This document shows, piece by piece, positions 24,573-24,660 of a stretch of 24,660 nt of DNA (the first letter of the stretch is position 1; each line of letters starts with the position of its first letter). This DNA is from Candidatus Hydrogenedentes bacterium UBA2224 (GTDB taxonomy: Bacteria > Hydrogenedentota > Hydrogenedentia > Hydrogenedentales > SLHB01). A program made the position numbers and the translations under genes. The notes under the pieces were generated by a model that was not told the origin of the DNA, ran no database searches, and saw nothing but the letters and a program-made list of their open reading frames with translations. Location of the stretch: NCBI GenBank assembly GCA_002348185.1, contig DDYW01000036.1, forward strand, positions 1 to 24,660, in the 5' to 3' direction.

Positions 24573-24608
24573 GGACGTGGTGGACGGTATGGACGGTATG
24601 GACGGGGA
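24573..24608 (+). repeat. Second array of 9-bp GGAC-initiated units
   Basis: Four 9-bp units, GGACGTGGT, two GGACGGTAT and GGACGGGGA, in the same strand orientation and phase style as the 7400-7559 array, sharing TGGACGGTATGGAC with it. Like the first array it lies upstream of a minus-strand gene (MFS). Confidence 0.85.
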
Positions 24609-24626
24609 CAACCGGGACGCAAGAGT

Positions 24627-24655
24627 CCACCCCCGGCCGCTTCGCGGCCACCCCC
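24627..24655. repeat. GAA-loop hairpin flanked by CCACCCCC direct repeats
   Basis: GGCCGC-TTC-GCGGCC (24635-24649), which on the minus strand has a GAA loop like the hairpins at 7634-7680. It is bracketed by CCACCCCC at 24627-24634 and 24648-24655. Just before it, GTCCACC is a reversed GGTGGAC. The element runs to the window edge. Confidence 0.65.
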
Positions 24656-24660
24656 GCCAG

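Larger units (their letters stand above)
24287..24660. other. Gene-free right end of the window
   Basis: No credible gene. The stretch contains the MFS promoter/operator candidates, then about 130 bp with nothing recognisable, then the second 9-bp array and GAA-loop hairpin. Confidence 0.6.

Noticed and set aside
1..24660. CRISPR array, rRNA, insertion sequence, toxin-antitoxin or phage defence genes
   Set aside because: I saw no regularly spaced 25-40 bp repeats, no transposase or integrase motifs and no rRNA sequence; the only RNA genes are the two tRNAs.

Overview
The window is GC-rich, gene-dense bacterial DNA from a saccharolytic, non-model organism. Evidence for this is the crowd of secreted carbohydrate-active enzymes (GH78, GH127, GH116, a TIM-barrel glycosidase-like protein), a formylglycine-type sulfatase, several twin-arginine (RR-x-FLK/R) signal peptides, a DUF4838 protein, a sigma-54 activator with an FHA domain, and low-complexity intergenic repeats. 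This mix is typical of uncultured Hydrogenedentota, Planctomycetota, Lentisphaerota or Verrucomicrobiota lineages. Hydrogenedentota is my best guess, by inference only; there is no rRNA or marker gene to settle it.

Layout: (1) 155-6289, + strand: secreted alpha-L-rhamnosidase (GH78), Tat-exported sulfatase and beta-L-arabinofuranosidase (GH127), which together look like a degradation set for a sulfated, rhamnose/arabinose-containing glycan. (2) 6316-7299, - strand: a DUF4838 protein convergent with GH127, with a good sigma-70-like promoter. (3) 7300-7904: a gene-free composite repeat region holding 17 GGAC-initiated 9-bp units, diverged GAA-loop hairpins, a strong bulged hairpin and an inverted remnant of the 9-bp repeat. 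(4) 7905-11147: a putative sigma-54 regulatory module with an FHA-GAF-AAA-Fis activator, two equal-geometry dyads, a near-consensus -24/-12 promoter, a degenerate class III cyclase-fold protein, a possible 61-aa Cys/His protein and an intrinsic terminator. (5) 11290-14508: a Tat-exported GH116 enzyme carrying an inserted beta-sandwich domain. (6) 14590-15057, - strand: a membrane-anchored EF-hand/Gly-rich protein. (7) 15345-15524, - strand: tRNA-Glu(CTC) and tRNA-Gln(CTG) with promoter and hairpin terminator. (8) 15729-17252: a Tat-exported TIM-barrel protein with its own sigma-70-like promoter. (9) 17452-18470: an O-methyltransferase broken by a visible 5-bp tandem duplication. (10) 18832-23057: M24/creatinase-fold protein without metal ligands, epimerase-like beta-sandwich protein and a sodium:solute symporter, probably one uptake/processing unit. 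(11) 23048-24286, - strand: an MFS transporter whose 3' end overlaps the symporter by 10 bp, with a dyad over its putative -35 box. (12) 24573-24660: a second copy of the 9-bp repeat and GAA-loop hairpin element, running off the window.

The most unusual items are the self-contained sigma-54 module that appears to drive a catalytically degraded cyclase fold, the composite 9-bp-repeat/GAA-hairpin element present twice, the frameshift in the methyltransferase, and the metal-ligand-free M24 protein next to a sugar symporter.
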